This document shows, piece by piece, positions 7,952 through 16,038 of a stretch of 47,157 nucleotides of DNA. Source of the DNA: Azonexus sp. (GTDB lineage: Bacteria > Pseudomonadota > Gammaproteobacteria > Burkholderiales > Rhodocyclaceae). Each line of letters opens with the position of its first letter. Position 1 is the stretch's first letter. The notes under the pieces were generated by a model. That model was not told where the DNA came from, searched no databases, and saw nothing but the letters and a program-made list of their open reading frames with translations. A program made the translations under genes and the position numbers. The DNA is taken from contig JAISPT010000065.1 in NCBI GenBank assembly GCA_031274715.1, positions 1 through 47,157 on the forward strand, in the 5' to 3' direction.

Positions 7952-9000
7952 TGCTGCTCAAGGGCGAACAGCTCGCCGCGCATCTCGAGCGCGATTTGCG
8001 TCCGCTGTATGTTTTGTACGGCGACGAACCGCTGCTGGTCCTGGAGGCAGCCGATACCATCCGCGCCAAAGCTCGCCAGCAGGGTTACAGCGAACGCGAG
8101 GTGTTGACGGTGTTGCCGCAATTCGACTGGGGCCAGTTGCTGGCCGCCGGCGGCAACCTGTCGCTGTTCGGCGATCGCAAACTGATCGACCTGCGTATCC
8201 CCACCGGCAAGCCGGGCAAGGAAGGCAGCGCGGTGCTGCAACAATGGTGTCAGCATCTATCGCCGGACACCCTGCTGCTGGTGACCCTGCCCGAACTCGA
8301 CTGGCGCGAGGAAAAGGCAGCTTGGTTCACGGCCCTGGCCAATGCCGGCGTCGCCTTGAAACTGAATGCCCCGCCGCTAGCCGAGCTGCCGGGCTGGATT
8401 GCCGGCCGGCTGCGCCGCCAGCAGCAAAGCGCCGAGATCGAAAGCCTCAAATTCGTCGCCGAGCGCGTCGAAGGCAACCTGCTTGCCGCCCATCAGGAAA
8501 TCCAGAAACTCGGCCTGCTCTATCCGCCCGGCCCCTTGTCCGCCGCCCAGATCCGCGATGCCGTGCTCAACGTCGCCCGCTACGACATCGACGGGCTGCG
8601 CGAAGCGCTGCTGGCTGGCGACATCGGCCGCCTGACCCGGACTCTCGACGGCCTAATGCAGGAAGGCGAGGCGCCGCCGCTGGTGTTGTGGGCGATGAGC
8701 GAGGAAATCCGCGCCCTGGCTGCAATCCGCAGCGGCCTCGACAATGGCCGGCCGCTCGAACTGCTACTCAAGGAAGCCAAGGTCTGGGGACCGCGCCAGA
8801 TCGCGGTCAAAAAGGCCCTGCAGCGCCTGAGCACGGCCACCCTAGAAGCCGCCCTACGGCAAGCCGGGCGCATCGACCGTCTGGCCAAGGGTATCGGCCA
8901 GGGTAATCTATGGGAGGAATTCCTGCGCTTGGGCCTCGGCCTGTGTTCAGACGGCCGGCTGATTGCCCATCCCACGGGCACCGCAGCCTTTCTCAAATAG
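7951..9000 (+). CDS. holA: DNA polymerase III delta subunit
   Basis: 349 residues (E. coli 343). HolA is the clamp-opening wrench of the clamp-loader complex and contacts the beta clamp. The N-terminus MLLKGEQLAAHLERDLRPLY and the segment LYVLYGDEPLLVLEAADTIR are characteristic. The AAA+-like domain lacks a functional P-loop, as usual for delta. The C-terminal helical collar domain carries LVLWAMSEEIRALA. The start ATG overlaps the lptE stop. An in-frame ATG at 7858 would overlap lptE by 90 bases and lacks conserved sequence, so it was rejected. Last gene of the leuS unit. Confidence 0.95.
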   Translation: MLLKGEQLAAHLERDLRPLYVLYGDEPLLVLEAADTIRAKARQQGYSEREVLTVLPQFDWGQLLAAGGNLSLFGDRKLIDLRIPTGKPGKEGSAVLQQWCQHLSPDTLLLVTLPELDWREEKAAWFTALANAGVALKLNAPPLAELPGWIAGRLRRQQQSAEIESLKFVAERVEGNLLAAHQEIQKLGLLYPPGPLSAAQIRDAVLNVARYDIDGLREALLAGDIGRLTRTLDGLMQEGEAPPLVLWAMSEEIRALAAIRSGLDNGRPLELLLKEAKVWGPRQIAVKKALQRLSTATLEAALRQAGRIDRLAKGIGQGNLWEEFLRLGLGLCSDGRLIAHPTGTAAFLK

Positions 9001-9068
9001 CGTACCGGCCCGGCGGACGGGAAAACGGCCCTGCGCTTGGTGCCTGATCCGGTCGAAAGGGGAGCAGT

Positions 9069-9308
9069 TTAAGCGGTCTTGCCGCTCATCGAATCGTCCG
9101 GTCCCAGGTCTTCCCAGATGCAATCGCATTCCTGGCGCACATCGTGCAGACCGGGCCTGGTCTGGCCCTGGACCAGACACTCCCCCAGACATCCATCGTC
9201 GACCACCACCACGTTCATATCGGCATCGACGCGGCGTGCACCATCCCAATAACTACACGTCGCACAAATCTTTACTTCAGTCGGCAGAATCAATTTCCCG
9301 GCCATCTC
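9069..9308 (-). CDS. Small cysteine-rich protein of unknown function
   Basis: 79 residues from the chosen ATG (MAGKLILPTEVK). Six cysteines in three pairs: ICATC, GCLGEC and ECDC, with WDGARR and WEDLG between and after them. Cys pairs of this kind suggest a small metal-binding or redox fold. The start is preceded by a purine-rich CGAGGACG. An ATG 30 bases upstream (MTKGLSIEDE) is also possible but has a weaker ribosome site. It is convergent with holA and divergent from proA, and its upstream region overlaps the proA promoter area. No named family recognised. Confidence 0.6.
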   Translation of the reverse strand, partial: EMAGKLILPTEVKICATCSYWDGARRVDADMNVVVVDDGCLGECLVQGQTRPGLHDVRQECDCIWEDLGPDDSMSGKTA

Positions 9309-9385
9309 GTCCTCGATGGAAAGCCCTTTCGTCATTGCCGGTAAGAGTTTACCGCGTTCCGGAAGTTCCCTGTAGTTTGTCTGGC

Positions 9386-9391
9386 TATAAT
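9386..9391 (+). promoter_or_regulatory. -10 element upstream of proA
   Basis: Perfect TATAAT, 28 bases before the proA ATG at 9420. No convincing -35 is seen at 16-18 bases. It argues against the in-frame ATG at 9390, which overlaps the box. Confidence 0.4.
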
Positions 9392-9419
9392 GGCTCATTG
9401 CTCGATCCGTAGAAGAATC

Positions 9420-10676
9420 ATGGATATCAAGGACTATATGCAGACACTCGGCCGCCAGGCCCGTGCCGCCTCGCGCCGCCTGGCGTCGGCGACGACGGCC
9501 GAGAAGAATGCCGCGCTGCTGCATCTCGCCGCCGCATTGCGCCGCGACAAGGCGGCGCTGCTCGCGGCTAACGCAGAGGATCTCGCCGCCGCCCGCGCCA
9601 ACGGCCTGGAAACCGCCCTGGTCGACCGCCTGACGCTGACCGACAAAGGCGTCGACAACATGGCCGAAGGCGTCGAACAGGTGGCCAAGCTACCCGACCC
9701 GATCGGCGAAATGACCGACATCAAGTATCGTCCGACCGGCATCCAGGTGGGTAGGATGCGCGTGCCGCTAGGCGTCATCGGCATCATTTACGAGGCCCGC
9801 CCAAACGTTACCGCCGATGCCGCGGCGCTGTGCCTGAAGTCCGGCAACGCCGCGATCCTGCGTGGCGGTTCGGAAGCCATCCACTGCAACCGCGCCATCG
9901 CCGCATTGGTACAGGAAGCGCTGCAGGCCGCCGGCTTGCCGGCCGAGGCCGTGCAGGTGGTGGCCACCACCGACCGCGCCGCCGTCGGCGAGTTGATCAC
10001 GATGCGCGAATTCGTCGACGTCATCGTCCCGCGCGGTGGCAAAGGCCTGATCGCCCGCCTCCTGGCCGAATCACGGGTGCCGATGATCCAGCACCTCGAC
10101 GGCAATTGCCACGTCTATCTGGAAACCCAGGCCGATCCGGCGAAAGCGCTGAAGATCGTCGAAAACGCCAAGACCCAGCGCTATGGCACCTGCAACACGG
10201 CCGAATCGCTGCTGGTCGACCGCGCCGCCGCCACCACGCTGCTGCCGCCCATCGCCCGGATGCTGAGCGAAAAGGGTGTCGAAATCCGCGGCTGCACCGA
10301 AACCTGCGCCATCGTCCCGAACGCCATGGCGGCCACGGAAGAGGACTATTACACCGAATATCTGGCGCCAATCATCTCGGTCAAGGTGGTGGCCGGCGTC
10401 GACGAGGCAATCGCCCACATCAACCAGTATTCCTCGCACCACACCGAAGCCATCGTCACCGACAACCACCCGCTGGCCATGCGCTTCCTGCGCGAGGTCG
10501 ATTCGGCCTCGGTCATGATCAACGCTTCGACCCGTTTTGCCGACGGGTTCGAGTACGGTTTAGGCGCTGAGATCGGCATCTCGACCGACAAGATTCACGC
10601 CCGCGGCCCAGTCGGCCTCGACGGTCTAACCTGCCAGAAATGGGTCGTGCTGGGAGATGGGCACGTTCGCAGCTAA
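9420..10676 (+). CDS. proA: Gamma-glutamyl phosphate reductase
   Basis: Second step of proline synthesis: NADPH-dependent reduction of gamma-glutamyl phosphate to glutamate semialdehyde in the cytosol. 418 residues, equal to the family norm (E. coli 417). ALDH-fold landmarks: PLGVIGIIYEARPNVT (cofactor-binding region), LKSGNAAILRGGSEA, and catalytic Cys in RYGTCNTAESLL near residue 257. The C-terminus has EIGISTDKIHARGPVGL. Start MDIKDYMQTLG chosen because the longer in-frame ATG lies on the -10 box. proB is not nearby; the gene stands alone before a hemerythrin gene. Confidence 0.96.
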   Translation: MDIKDYMQTLGRQARAASRRLASATTAEKNAALLHLAAALRRDKAALLAANAEDLAAARANGLETALVDRLTLTDKGVDNMAEGVEQVAKLPDPIGEMTDIKYRPTGIQVGRMRVPLGVIGIIYEARPNVTADAAALCLKSGNAAILRGGSEAIHCNRAIAALVQEALQAAGLPAEAVQVVATTDRAAVGELITMREFVDVIVPRGGKGLIARLLAESRVPMIQHLDGNCHVYLETQADPAKALKIVENAKTQRYGTCNTAESLLVDRAAATTLLPPIARMLSEKGVEIRGCTETCAIVPNAMAATEEDYYTEYLAPIISVKVVAGVDEAIAHINQYSSHHTEAIVTDNHPLAMRFLREVDSASVMINASTRFADGFEYGLGAEIGISTDKIHARGPVGLDGLTCQKWVVLGDGHVRS

Positions 10677-10711
10677 AATTTTTCGCGAAGCAGATTGCAA
10701 GGAGAAAATAC

Positions 10712-11167
10712 ATGCCTATCACTTGGACCGCCGACCTGAACACAGGCATCGATGTCATCGATCACCAGCATCGCCGCATCGTCGATTTCGTCAATGACCT
10801 CGAAGCCGCACAGGTTCTCGGCGACAAGCAAAGGATCAAGTCGATCGTTGACGATTGCGTCGATTACACCCTGTCGCATTTCACCTTCGAGGAAAGCCTG
10901 CAAGCGGAAGCCGGTTATCCGTACTGCAAGCCGCACAAGAAGGTGCATGAACTGTTCGCACGCAAGGTCGCCGAATACCAGCAGCGCATAGAACTGGGCG
11001 ACGATGTGGGCGACGAGCTGCACAACATGCTGTCCCGTTGGCTGGTCAATCACATCAAACACGACGATGCCGACTATGTCAGCGCGGTCAAGGCCAATAT
11101 GAAGATTGAAGCCCCGCTGACCGAGGAAAAAAAGCAGACGAGTTGGTTCCGCAAGCTGTTCGGCTGA
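10712..11167 (+). CDS. Bacteriohemerythrin
   Basis: 151 residues, single-domain four-helix-bundle protein with a non-heme di-iron site that binds oxygen. Ligand pattern visible in order: DVIDHQH (His), SHFTFEE (His, Glu), YCKPHKKVH (two His), NHIKHDDADY (His, Asp). The full set is present. No signal peptide, no fused signalling domain, so a stand-alone cytosolic protein likely used for oxygen storage, delivery or sensing in a microaerophilic or denitrifying lifestyle. AAGGAG lies 6 bases before the ATG. It follows proA by 35 bases and may be read through from it. Confidence 0.93.
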   Translation: MPITWTADLNTGIDVIDHQHRRIVDFVNDLEAAQVLGDKQRIKSIVDDCVDYTLSHFTFEESLQAEAGYPYCKPHKKVHELFARKVAEYQQRIELGDDVGDELHNMLSRWLVNHIKHDDADYVSAVKANMKIEAPLTEEKKQTSWFRKLFG

Positions 11168-11213
11168 GGCGGAAAGCCCTGCCGACTGCAGGAACATCGC
11201 CGAGGAGACCGCC

Positions 11214-11693
11214 GTGATCGCCAATCCTTACGATGCCATCGTTGCCGCCCCTGGCTTTTGCCTGGGCATCCGTTGCAACGAGGACGAAGTGACGGCCATC
11301 GACTTCCTCGAACCGCGCCCGGAAATCGCGCCGCAAACACCGCTCGCGGCCGAGGTGGTGCGCCAATTGCGGGCCTATCTGGCCGATCCCGCTCGCGCCT
11401 TCAACTTGCCGCTGCGTCCAGCCGGTACGCCTTTCCAGCGCCGCGTCTGGGCCGCCATTGCCGCCATCCCCTACGACCAGACACGTACCTATGGCCAACT
11501 TGCCGGCGACTTGCACAACGCCCCGCGTGCCGTTGGCCAGGCCTGTGGCGCCAATCCCTATCCGTTGATCGTGCCCTGCCACCGCGTCGTCGCCAGCGGC
11601 GGTGGCCTCGGCGGCTTCGCCCGCGAGCGGGGCGGCTTCCTGCTCAACGTCAAACGCTGGCTGCTCCGGCATGAAGGCAGCCTCCCCGGCTGA
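11214..11693 (+). CDS. ogt: Methylated-DNA--protein-cysteine methyltransferase
   Basis: 159 residues. Suicide repair protein that takes the methyl group from O6-methylguanine onto its own cysteine. The acceptor motif PCHRVV lies near residue 121 and is followed by GGLGGF. The DNA-binding helix-turn-helix region reads TYGQLAGDLHNAPRAVGQA. GTG start with GAGGAG six bases upstream. It matches the Ogt/MGMT type without the Ada N-terminal domain. Its last 23 bases overlap the start of xerD in another frame, so the two are probably translationally linked DNA-maintenance genes. Confidence 0.92.
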   Translation: MIANPYDAIVAAPGFCLGIRCNEDEVTAIDFLEPRPEIAPQTPLAAEVVRQLRAYLADPARAFNLPLRPAGTPFQRRVWAAIAAIPYDQTRTYGQLAGDLHNAPRAVGQACGANPYPLIVPCHRVVASGGGLGGFARERGGFLLNVKRWLLRHEGSLPG

Positions 11694-12579
11694 TCTCACC
11701 GAGATCGACGGGTTTTGCGACGCCCTCTGGTTGGCCGACGGACTGGCCAAGGCAACGCTCGACAGCTACCGCTCCGACCTCGGCCGCTTGGCTCTGTGGC
11801 TGGCCGAACACGGCCACGAGCCGCTGCTCGACATCCGGGCAGCGACGCTAACCGCCTTCGTCGCCCAGTTATCGCGGCAAACCCGCGCCAGTTCGCAGGC
11901 TCGCTACCTATCCACGCTACGCCGCTTCTATCGCTGGCAACTCGGCCGCGGCCGCATCGCCGCCGATCCGACCTTGAAATTGGCCAATCCCTCCCGCCCC
12001 GCGCGGCTGCCCAAAGTCATGTCGGAACAACAAGTCGACGCCCTGCTCGCTGCGCCCGATATCGACACGCCACTCGGCCTGCGCGACCGGGCGATGATCG
12101 AGGTGATCTACGCCTGCGGCCTGCGCGTTTCCGAACTGGTAATGCTGCGCCTGCACGAAGTCAGTTTCAACGACAATGTGATTCGCGCCCTCGGCAAGGG
12201 TAGCAAGGAACGCCTGGTGCCACTCGGCGAAATTGCCGTCGACTGGCTGCGCCGCTATCTGGCCGAAGCACGCTCGGCCATTCTCAAGGGCCGGCACAGC
12301 GATGCGCTGTTCGTCACCGGGCGCGGCGGCGCGATGACCCGCCAAGCCTTCTGGCAACTCATCAAGCGCTACGCGCTTAGCGCCGGCATCGCGCCGGATC
12401 GCCTGTCGCCGCACGTGCTGCGCCATGCCTTCGCCACCCACCTGCTCAACCATGGCGCCGATCTGCGCGTGGTTCAGTTGCTGCTCGGCCATGCCGACAT
12501 CTCGACCACGCAGATCTATACCCACGTCGCCCGCGAGCGGCTGAAGAAGCTGCACGCAGAACACCACCCGCGCGGCTGA
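11671..12579 (+). CDS. xerD: Tyrosine recombinase XerD
   Basis: 302 residues (E. coli 298). Works with XerC at dif to resolve chromosome dimers at FtsK-marked septa. N-terminal core-binding SAM-like domain (YRSDLGRLALWLAEH), then catalytic domain with Arg in CGLRVSE (about 152), Lys in GKGSKER (about 176), HxxR in SPHVLRHAFATHLL (about 247), His in LLGHADIS and nucleophile Tyr in QIYTHV (about 282). The C-terminal tail LKKLHAEHHPRG is typical of XerD rather than XerC. Start MKAASPADL lies inside the ogt 3' end. A longer frame reaching back to 11602 has no conserved sequence. Confidence 0.94.
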   Translation: MKAASPADLTEIDGFCDALWLADGLAKATLDSYRSDLGRLALWLAEHGHEPLLDIRAATLTAFVAQLSRQTRASSQARYLSTLRRFYRWQLGRGRIAADPTLKLANPSRPARLPKVMSEQQVDALLAAPDIDTPLGLRDRAMIEVIYACGLRVSELVMLRLHEVSFNDNVIRALGKGSKERLVPLGEIAVDWLRRYLAEARSAILKGRHSDALFVTGRGGAMTRQAFWQLIKRYALSAGIAPDRLSPHVLRHAFATHLLNHGADLRVVQLLLGHADISTTQIYTHVARERLKKLHAEHHPRG

Positions 12580-12589
12580 AAAAACCGGC

Positions 12590-12922
12590 TCAGACGAAAA
12601 CGTCGACCTCGAAACCGGATGCCCCATCGGCCAATGTCGCGCCTAGCGCCTCCTGATTCTGCTGCGCTTCCAGCACGGCCTGCTGCTGCTCGGCCTGTAA
12701 CTGCGCCAGTTGCACTTGCAGCATACTGATTTGCTGCTGAATCAACTCCGCCTGTTTGACTGCATCTTCAGAACCGCCTTCCTGCAACCTGAGCAATTGC
12801 ATGTGCAAGCTTTCTATGTGTTTCCGGATCGCCGCGACGTGATCGACCGCGGATGCCAGACCAGCCGCTGACAGGCTAGCCAGAATGCTGACGGAAGCGG
12901 TGGAACTGATGAGTTCGGACAT
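12590..12922 (-). CDS. Small glutamine-rich coiled-coil protein of unknown function
   Basis: 110 residues. The N-terminal 30 residues are mildly hydrophobic (SVSILASLSAAGLASAVD). A long amphipathic helix follows with heptad spacing of Leu/Ile/Val and many Gln (ISMLQVQLAQLQAEQQQAV), ending in an acidic, hydrophobic tail (GFEVDVFV). A strong GGAGG sits 8 bases before the ATG at 12922, which decides this start over longer in-frame possibilities back to 13336. It is convergent with xerD and divergent from ybaK. Sequence suggests an oligomerising coiled coil. Family and role unknown. Confidence 0.65.
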   Translation of the reverse strand: MSELISSTASVSILASLSAAGLASAVDHVAAIRKHIESLHMQLLRLQEGGSEDAVKQAELIQQQISMLQVQLAQLQAEQQQAVLEAQQNQEALGATLADGASGFEVDVFV

Positions 12923-13004
12923 GTTGCAACCTCCCCTCCTAGGTGATGCGCTGGCATTCCTGCTCACCAGCGAAGCAGGCAATGCTGTTTGAATCCAGTG
13001 TAGT

Positions 13005-13032
13005 TCGACAGCGCGGGTCCGCACAGTAGAAT
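13005..13032 (+). promoter_or_regulatory. Putative promoter giving a leaderless ybaK mRNA
   Basis: TCGACA (13005-13010, 5/6 to -35), 16-base spacer, TAGAAT (13027-13032, 5/6 to -10). Only 7 bases separate the -10 box from the ybaK ATG at 13040, the usual distance to a transcription start, so the transcript may begin at the start codon. No ribosome site is visible. Confidence 0.5.
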
Positions 13033-13039
13033 CACTACC

Positions 13040-13528
13040 ATGAGCAAGCCCGAACACGCCCCCGAAACTCCGGCCACCCGATTCCTCAAGGCGCACCGGA
13101 TACCGTTCTCCAGCCATTTGTACGCCTACGAGGAACACGGCGGCACACGGGTGTCGGCCCGCGAGCTGAACGTCGACGAGCACGCGGTGATCAAGACGCT
13201 GGTTTTCGCGGATGAAAATGCCAAGCCGCTGATCGTGTTGATGCACGGTGACCGCAAGGTCTCGGCCAAGGAACTGGCACGCCAAGCCGCTTGCAAGAAG
13301 GTCGAGCCGTGCAAGCCGGAAGTTGCCCATCGCCACACCGGCTTCCTGGTCGGTGGCACCAGCCCCTTCGGCACCAAGAAGGCAATGCCGATCTTCATCG
13401 AGAAAAGCATCCTCGACCTACCGCTGATTTACATCAACGGCGGCCGCCGCGGTTGTCTGGTTGGCCTCCACCCGCATGACATTCTGCGCACGCTCAAGCC
13501 CAGCCTGGTCGAGGTGGCGCTGCCTTGA
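13040..13528 (+). CDS. ybaK: Cys-tRNA(Pro) deacylase YbaK
   Basis: 162 residues, the size of the free-standing YbaK editing domain. It hydrolyses mischarged Cys-tRNA(Pro) made by prolyl-tRNA synthetase. Typical segments: PATRFLKAHRIPFSSHLYAYEEHGG, conserved Lys in VIKTLVF (the catalytic-site Lys of INS-superfamily deacylases), VSAKELAR, GGTSPFGTKKAMPIFIE and YINGGRRGCLVGL. Cytosolic. No ribosome site, but a promoter whose -10 box ends 7 bases before the ATG. Single-gene unit between the coiled-coil gene and the membrane protein gene. Confidence 0.93.
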   Translation: MSKPEHAPETPATRFLKAHRIPFSSHLYAYEEHGGTRVSARELNVDEHAVIKTLVFADENAKPLIVLMHGDRKVSAKELARQAACKKVEPCKPEVAHRHTGFLVGGTSPFGTKKAMPIFIEKSILDLPLIYINGGRRGCLVGLHPHDILRTLKPSLVEVALP

Positions 13529-13545
13529 GGCGGGCTTACCCGTCT

Positions 13546-14634
13546 CTACCCGTCTGCCTCCAGTTTTTCCCGCCATGTTTGCGGCAGCAGGCCGCGCAAC
13601 CGTTGGGTGATGGCTTGTTCGCGCCGTTGCCACAGGATGCCCAGTCCGATGATGGCAAAGCCGATCAGCGAAAGCACGAATGGGAACATCATACTGTTCT
13701 GGAATACATCCCACGCCAAATGGCCGAGGTAGACCGCAACGCCCATGCCGCCGAACACGGCAAAAGCGCGGCGCGAAAGCACCGCACCCGCGGCAATGAG
13801 CAGCAGGTTAATGCACAGGTAGCCAAACTTGCCCCATTCGCTGTCTGAATTCATTGATGTCAGGCCACCCCAGAAGGCCATCAGGCCCGCCAGATACAGC
13901 CAAAAGGCGTAGTCGCGTCCGGCGCGCCGCGCATGGCTGGCACGCAGATCGACAACCAACGCGACGACTAACACGGCCAGTCCGAAAAGCGTAGAGATGG
14001 TCTTGTACAGATTCCAGTCGTCGCAACCGTAGCTACCGTCGCAGGAAGCCGCCAGCAAACGGGAAAAATCCATGCTCATATACCAGAGCGTGACGGCAAT
14101 GGGCATGACCAGAAAAGGCAGGCGGTAACGCCACAGCATCACGGCGCCGGCGGCCAGCGTGGACAGCTCCATCACCAGCCAACGCACATCGATCCAGCGG
14201 TGGTAGTCACGGTAGGCCCAATTTCTGTCATCGGACCACAGCCCCAAAGCGCCTTGCAGGGCGTAAACCGCCAGCGGCACGAGCGCCAGCGTGAATGCGG
14301 CGGTGATTCCGGCGGGAATGCGCAGCTTTTGCCGTAGCAGCCATTCGGTGACGACCAGCCCGATCAATGCGTAGCCGATCGTAATGGCCAGCAAGCCATC
14401 GTGACCAAAGCGCTCCCAGCCCAGCGTCATGAACAACGTCATCGCGCCGATAGCGACCAGTCCGCCTAGGTAATACAGGATGTGTGCAGGCCGGAAGGCG
14501 GGCACATCCGGCGGCGGCGCGGGTGTATCCGTATCGCCGCTGGCCTCGGCAAAGGCCCACAACGCATTGGCTTGTTGGTCGGTGATGATGCCGCGCTGTG
14601 CGGCGGCTGCAAGCCAGGATGGAGTGAGCTTCAT
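13546..14634 (-). CDS. DUF2157-type multi-pass membrane protein
   Basis: 362 residues. The soluble N-terminus (about 1-45) has the TPSWLAAAAQRGIITDQQANALWAF pattern seen in DUF2157-type proteins, followed by a Pro-rich linker. About eight to nine hydrophobic segments follow (ILYYLGGLVAIGAMTLFMTL, GLLAITIGYALIGLVV, ITAAFTLALVPLAVYAL and others). The C-terminus is basic and cytosolic-looking (ILWQRREQAITQRLRG). Inner membrane protein of unknown function. It lies 5 bases downstream of folB on the same strand, so the two are probably co-transcribed, although no functional link is evident. Confidence 0.75.
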   Translation of the reverse strand: MKLTPSWLAAAAQRGIITDQQANALWAFAEASGDTDTPAPPPDVPAFRPAHILYYLGGLVAIGAMTLFMTLGWERFGHDGLLAITIGYALIGLVVTEWLLRQKLRIPAGITAAFTLALVPLAVYALQGALGLWSDDRNWAYRDYHRWIDVRWLVMELSTLAAGAVMLWRYRLPFLVMPIAVTLWYMSMDFSRLLAASCDGSYGCDDWNLYKTISTLFGLAVLVVALVVDLRASHARRAGRDYAFWLYLAGLMAFWGGLTSMNSDSEWGKFGYLCINLLLIAAGAVLSRRAFAVFGGMGVAVYLGHLAWDVFQNSMMFPFVLSLIGFAIIGLGILWQRREQAITQRLRGLLPQTWREKLEADG

Positions 14635-14639
14635 GTGGT

Positions 14640-14990
14640 CTATACCGAGCGTTCGATGCAGACGCCGACGCGCCTGACGCCCGGCATCATGCCGAGCTTA
14701 GCAACCGAGACACGGACCCATTGAGCGGCGAAGCTCTCTAGCAGCCAAGTGGCGATGTGCTCGGCCAGCTTTTCCAGCAGGTTGAAGTGGCTGCCGGCCA
14801 GGTCACCACGCAGGCGCTCGACAACCGCCGCGTAGTCAACGGTGTCGCGGATGTCGTCGCTAGCCCCGGCCGAGGTCGTGGACACGCCGATCCGCAGCGA
14901 AATTTCGACTGTCTGCGGCATGGCTTTCTCGCGCGGATAAATACCAATCCAGGTTTCAGCACGCAGCTCTTCGATGAAAATGATGTCCAT
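14640..14990 (-). CDS. folB: Dihydroneopterin aldolase
   Basis: 116 residues. Tetrahydrofolate pathway enzyme that cleaves dihydroneopterin to 6-hydroxymethyl-dihydropterin and glycolaldehyde. Family marks: N-terminal DIIFIEELRAETWIGIYPRE, internal DTVDYAAVVERL, and the catalytic-region LLEKLAEHIATWLL with the conserved Glu and Lys. Size fits (E. coli 122). It is divergent from plsY with about 70 bases between them, the usual folB/plsY arrangement in proteobacteria. First gene of a minus-strand pair with the DUF2157-type membrane gene. Confidence 0.93.
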   Translation of the reverse strand: MDIIFIEELRAETWIGIYPREKAMPQTVEISLRIGVSTTSAGASDDIRDTVDYAAVVERLRGDLAGSHFNLLEKLAEHIATWLLESFAAQWVRVSVAKLGMMPGVRRVGVCIERSV

Positions 14991-15062
14991 GCGGAGTCGG
15001 GACGTCCCAGCGGTGTAGAATTTGGCGCGATTGTACCCTAGCCCCCAACCGCCCCCGCCGCC

Positions 15063-15662
15063 ATGTCCGCCGCCCTCGCCATCATCGCCGCTTATCTGCT
15101 CGGTTCCGTTCCTTTTGCAATGATCGCGGCCAAGCTGTTCGGCCTGGCCGACCCGCGCACCTACGGCTCGGGCAATCCCGGCGCCACCAACGTGCTGCGT
15201 AGCGGCAACAAAAAGGCCGCGCTATTCACCTTGATTGGCGACGCACTGAAAGGCTGGGCCGCCGTCTTCGCCGCCCAGCAGTTCGGGCTGTCCGACACCG
15301 TCATCGGCTTGGTCGCGCTGGCCGTTTTCTTCGGCCACCTGTTCCCGGTCTTCCTCCGTTTTAAGGGCGGCAAGGGCGTCGCCACCGGCGCCGGTGTACT
15401 GCTCGCCCTCGATCCACTGCTCGGCCTAGCCGTGCTCGCCACCTGGCTGTTCATCGCCTTCGCCTGCCGCTATTCGTCGGCCGCCGCCGTCGTTGCGGCC
15501 GCCCTGGCGCCGGTCTACTCGGCGCTCGGCCACGGCGGTGGCAGCCATCTGGCGGTAGTCGGAATCATCGCCATCGCGCTAATCGCCAAGCATTGGCAGA
15601 ATATCCAGCGGCTGCTGGCGGGCCAGGAAAGCAAGATCGGCAGCAAAAAGAAAAAAGCCTGA
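15063..15662 (+). CDS. plsY: Acyl-phosphate:glycerol-3-phosphate acyltransferase PlsY
   Basis: 199 residues, polytopic inner-membrane enzyme that starts phospholipid synthesis by acylating glycerol-3-phosphate with acyl-phosphate. The three signature loops are visible: GSGNPGATNVLRSGNKKAA, FKGGKGVATGAGV, and a C-terminal RHWQNI-like AKHWQNIQRLLAGQE. Five hydrophobic segments. The C-terminus is Lys-rich (SKIGSKKKKA). Divergent from folB. A TAGAAT near 15015 may be its -10 box. Confidence 0.95.
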   Translation: MSAALAIIAAYLLGSVPFAMIAAKLFGLADPRTYGSGNPGATNVLRSGNKKAALFTLIGDALKGWAAVFAAQQFGLSDTVIGLVALAVFFGHLFPVFLRFKGGKGVATGAGVLLALDPLLGLAVLATWLFIAFACRYSSAAAVVAAALAPVYSALGHGGGSHLAVVGIIAIALIAKHWQNIQRLLAGQESKIGSKKKKA

Positions 15663-15783
15663 ACCGGCCACACTGCCCATAGCCGAAAGCAATCCGGCGG
15701 ATACCGACAATCCATTGGCTCTATCATCAGTCTCGGCCCAGACTGCATGTACCAGATCGTTGCGATCCGCCGAGAGAGAGACT

Positions 15784-16038
15784 ATGAGCAAGAAATGCTG
15801 CAAGTCCAAGCCGCCCTGCAAGAACTGCCCGAAGCGCCGAAAGAAAGCCGGCGGCGACAATGAACGGGGTGCCGCGCTGTGCTACTTCGTGCCGTTGGCC
15901 GAAATATCCATCAGCGGCCAGCGCGGCTGCACGGCAAACGCGCCAGCCGGCTTGGCCGGCGTGTCGGCCTGTAGCCGCAGGCAACCGGCCAGCGCGATCA
16001 TGGCACCGTTGTCGGTGCAGAACTCCAGTTCCGGATAG
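15784..16038 (+). CDS. Small Cys/Lys-rich protein overlapping the end of tsaD
   Basis: The frame begins MSKKCCKSKPPCKNCPKRRKKAGG with GAGAGAGA just before the ATG. This Cys-Cys and CxxC, Lys-rich start looks like a genuine small protein, and short proteins of this style occur in other proteobacteria. The open frame continues to 16038 (84 residues), but everything after about 15881 lies antisense to the tsaD coding region and has no protein-like pattern. The natural protein may therefore end earlier in relatives, and the tail here may be read-through. Function unknown; metal binding is plausible from the cysteines. Confidence 0.45.
   Translation: MSKKCCKSKPPCKNCPKRRKKAGGDNERGAALCYFVPLAEISISGQRGCTANAPAGLAGVSACSRRQPASAIMAPLSVQNSSSG

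Noticed and set aside
12922..13336. Extension of the minus-strand coiled-coil gene into the ybaK region
   Set aside because: The added residues are antisense to ybaK, while GGAGG sits right before the ATG at 12922.
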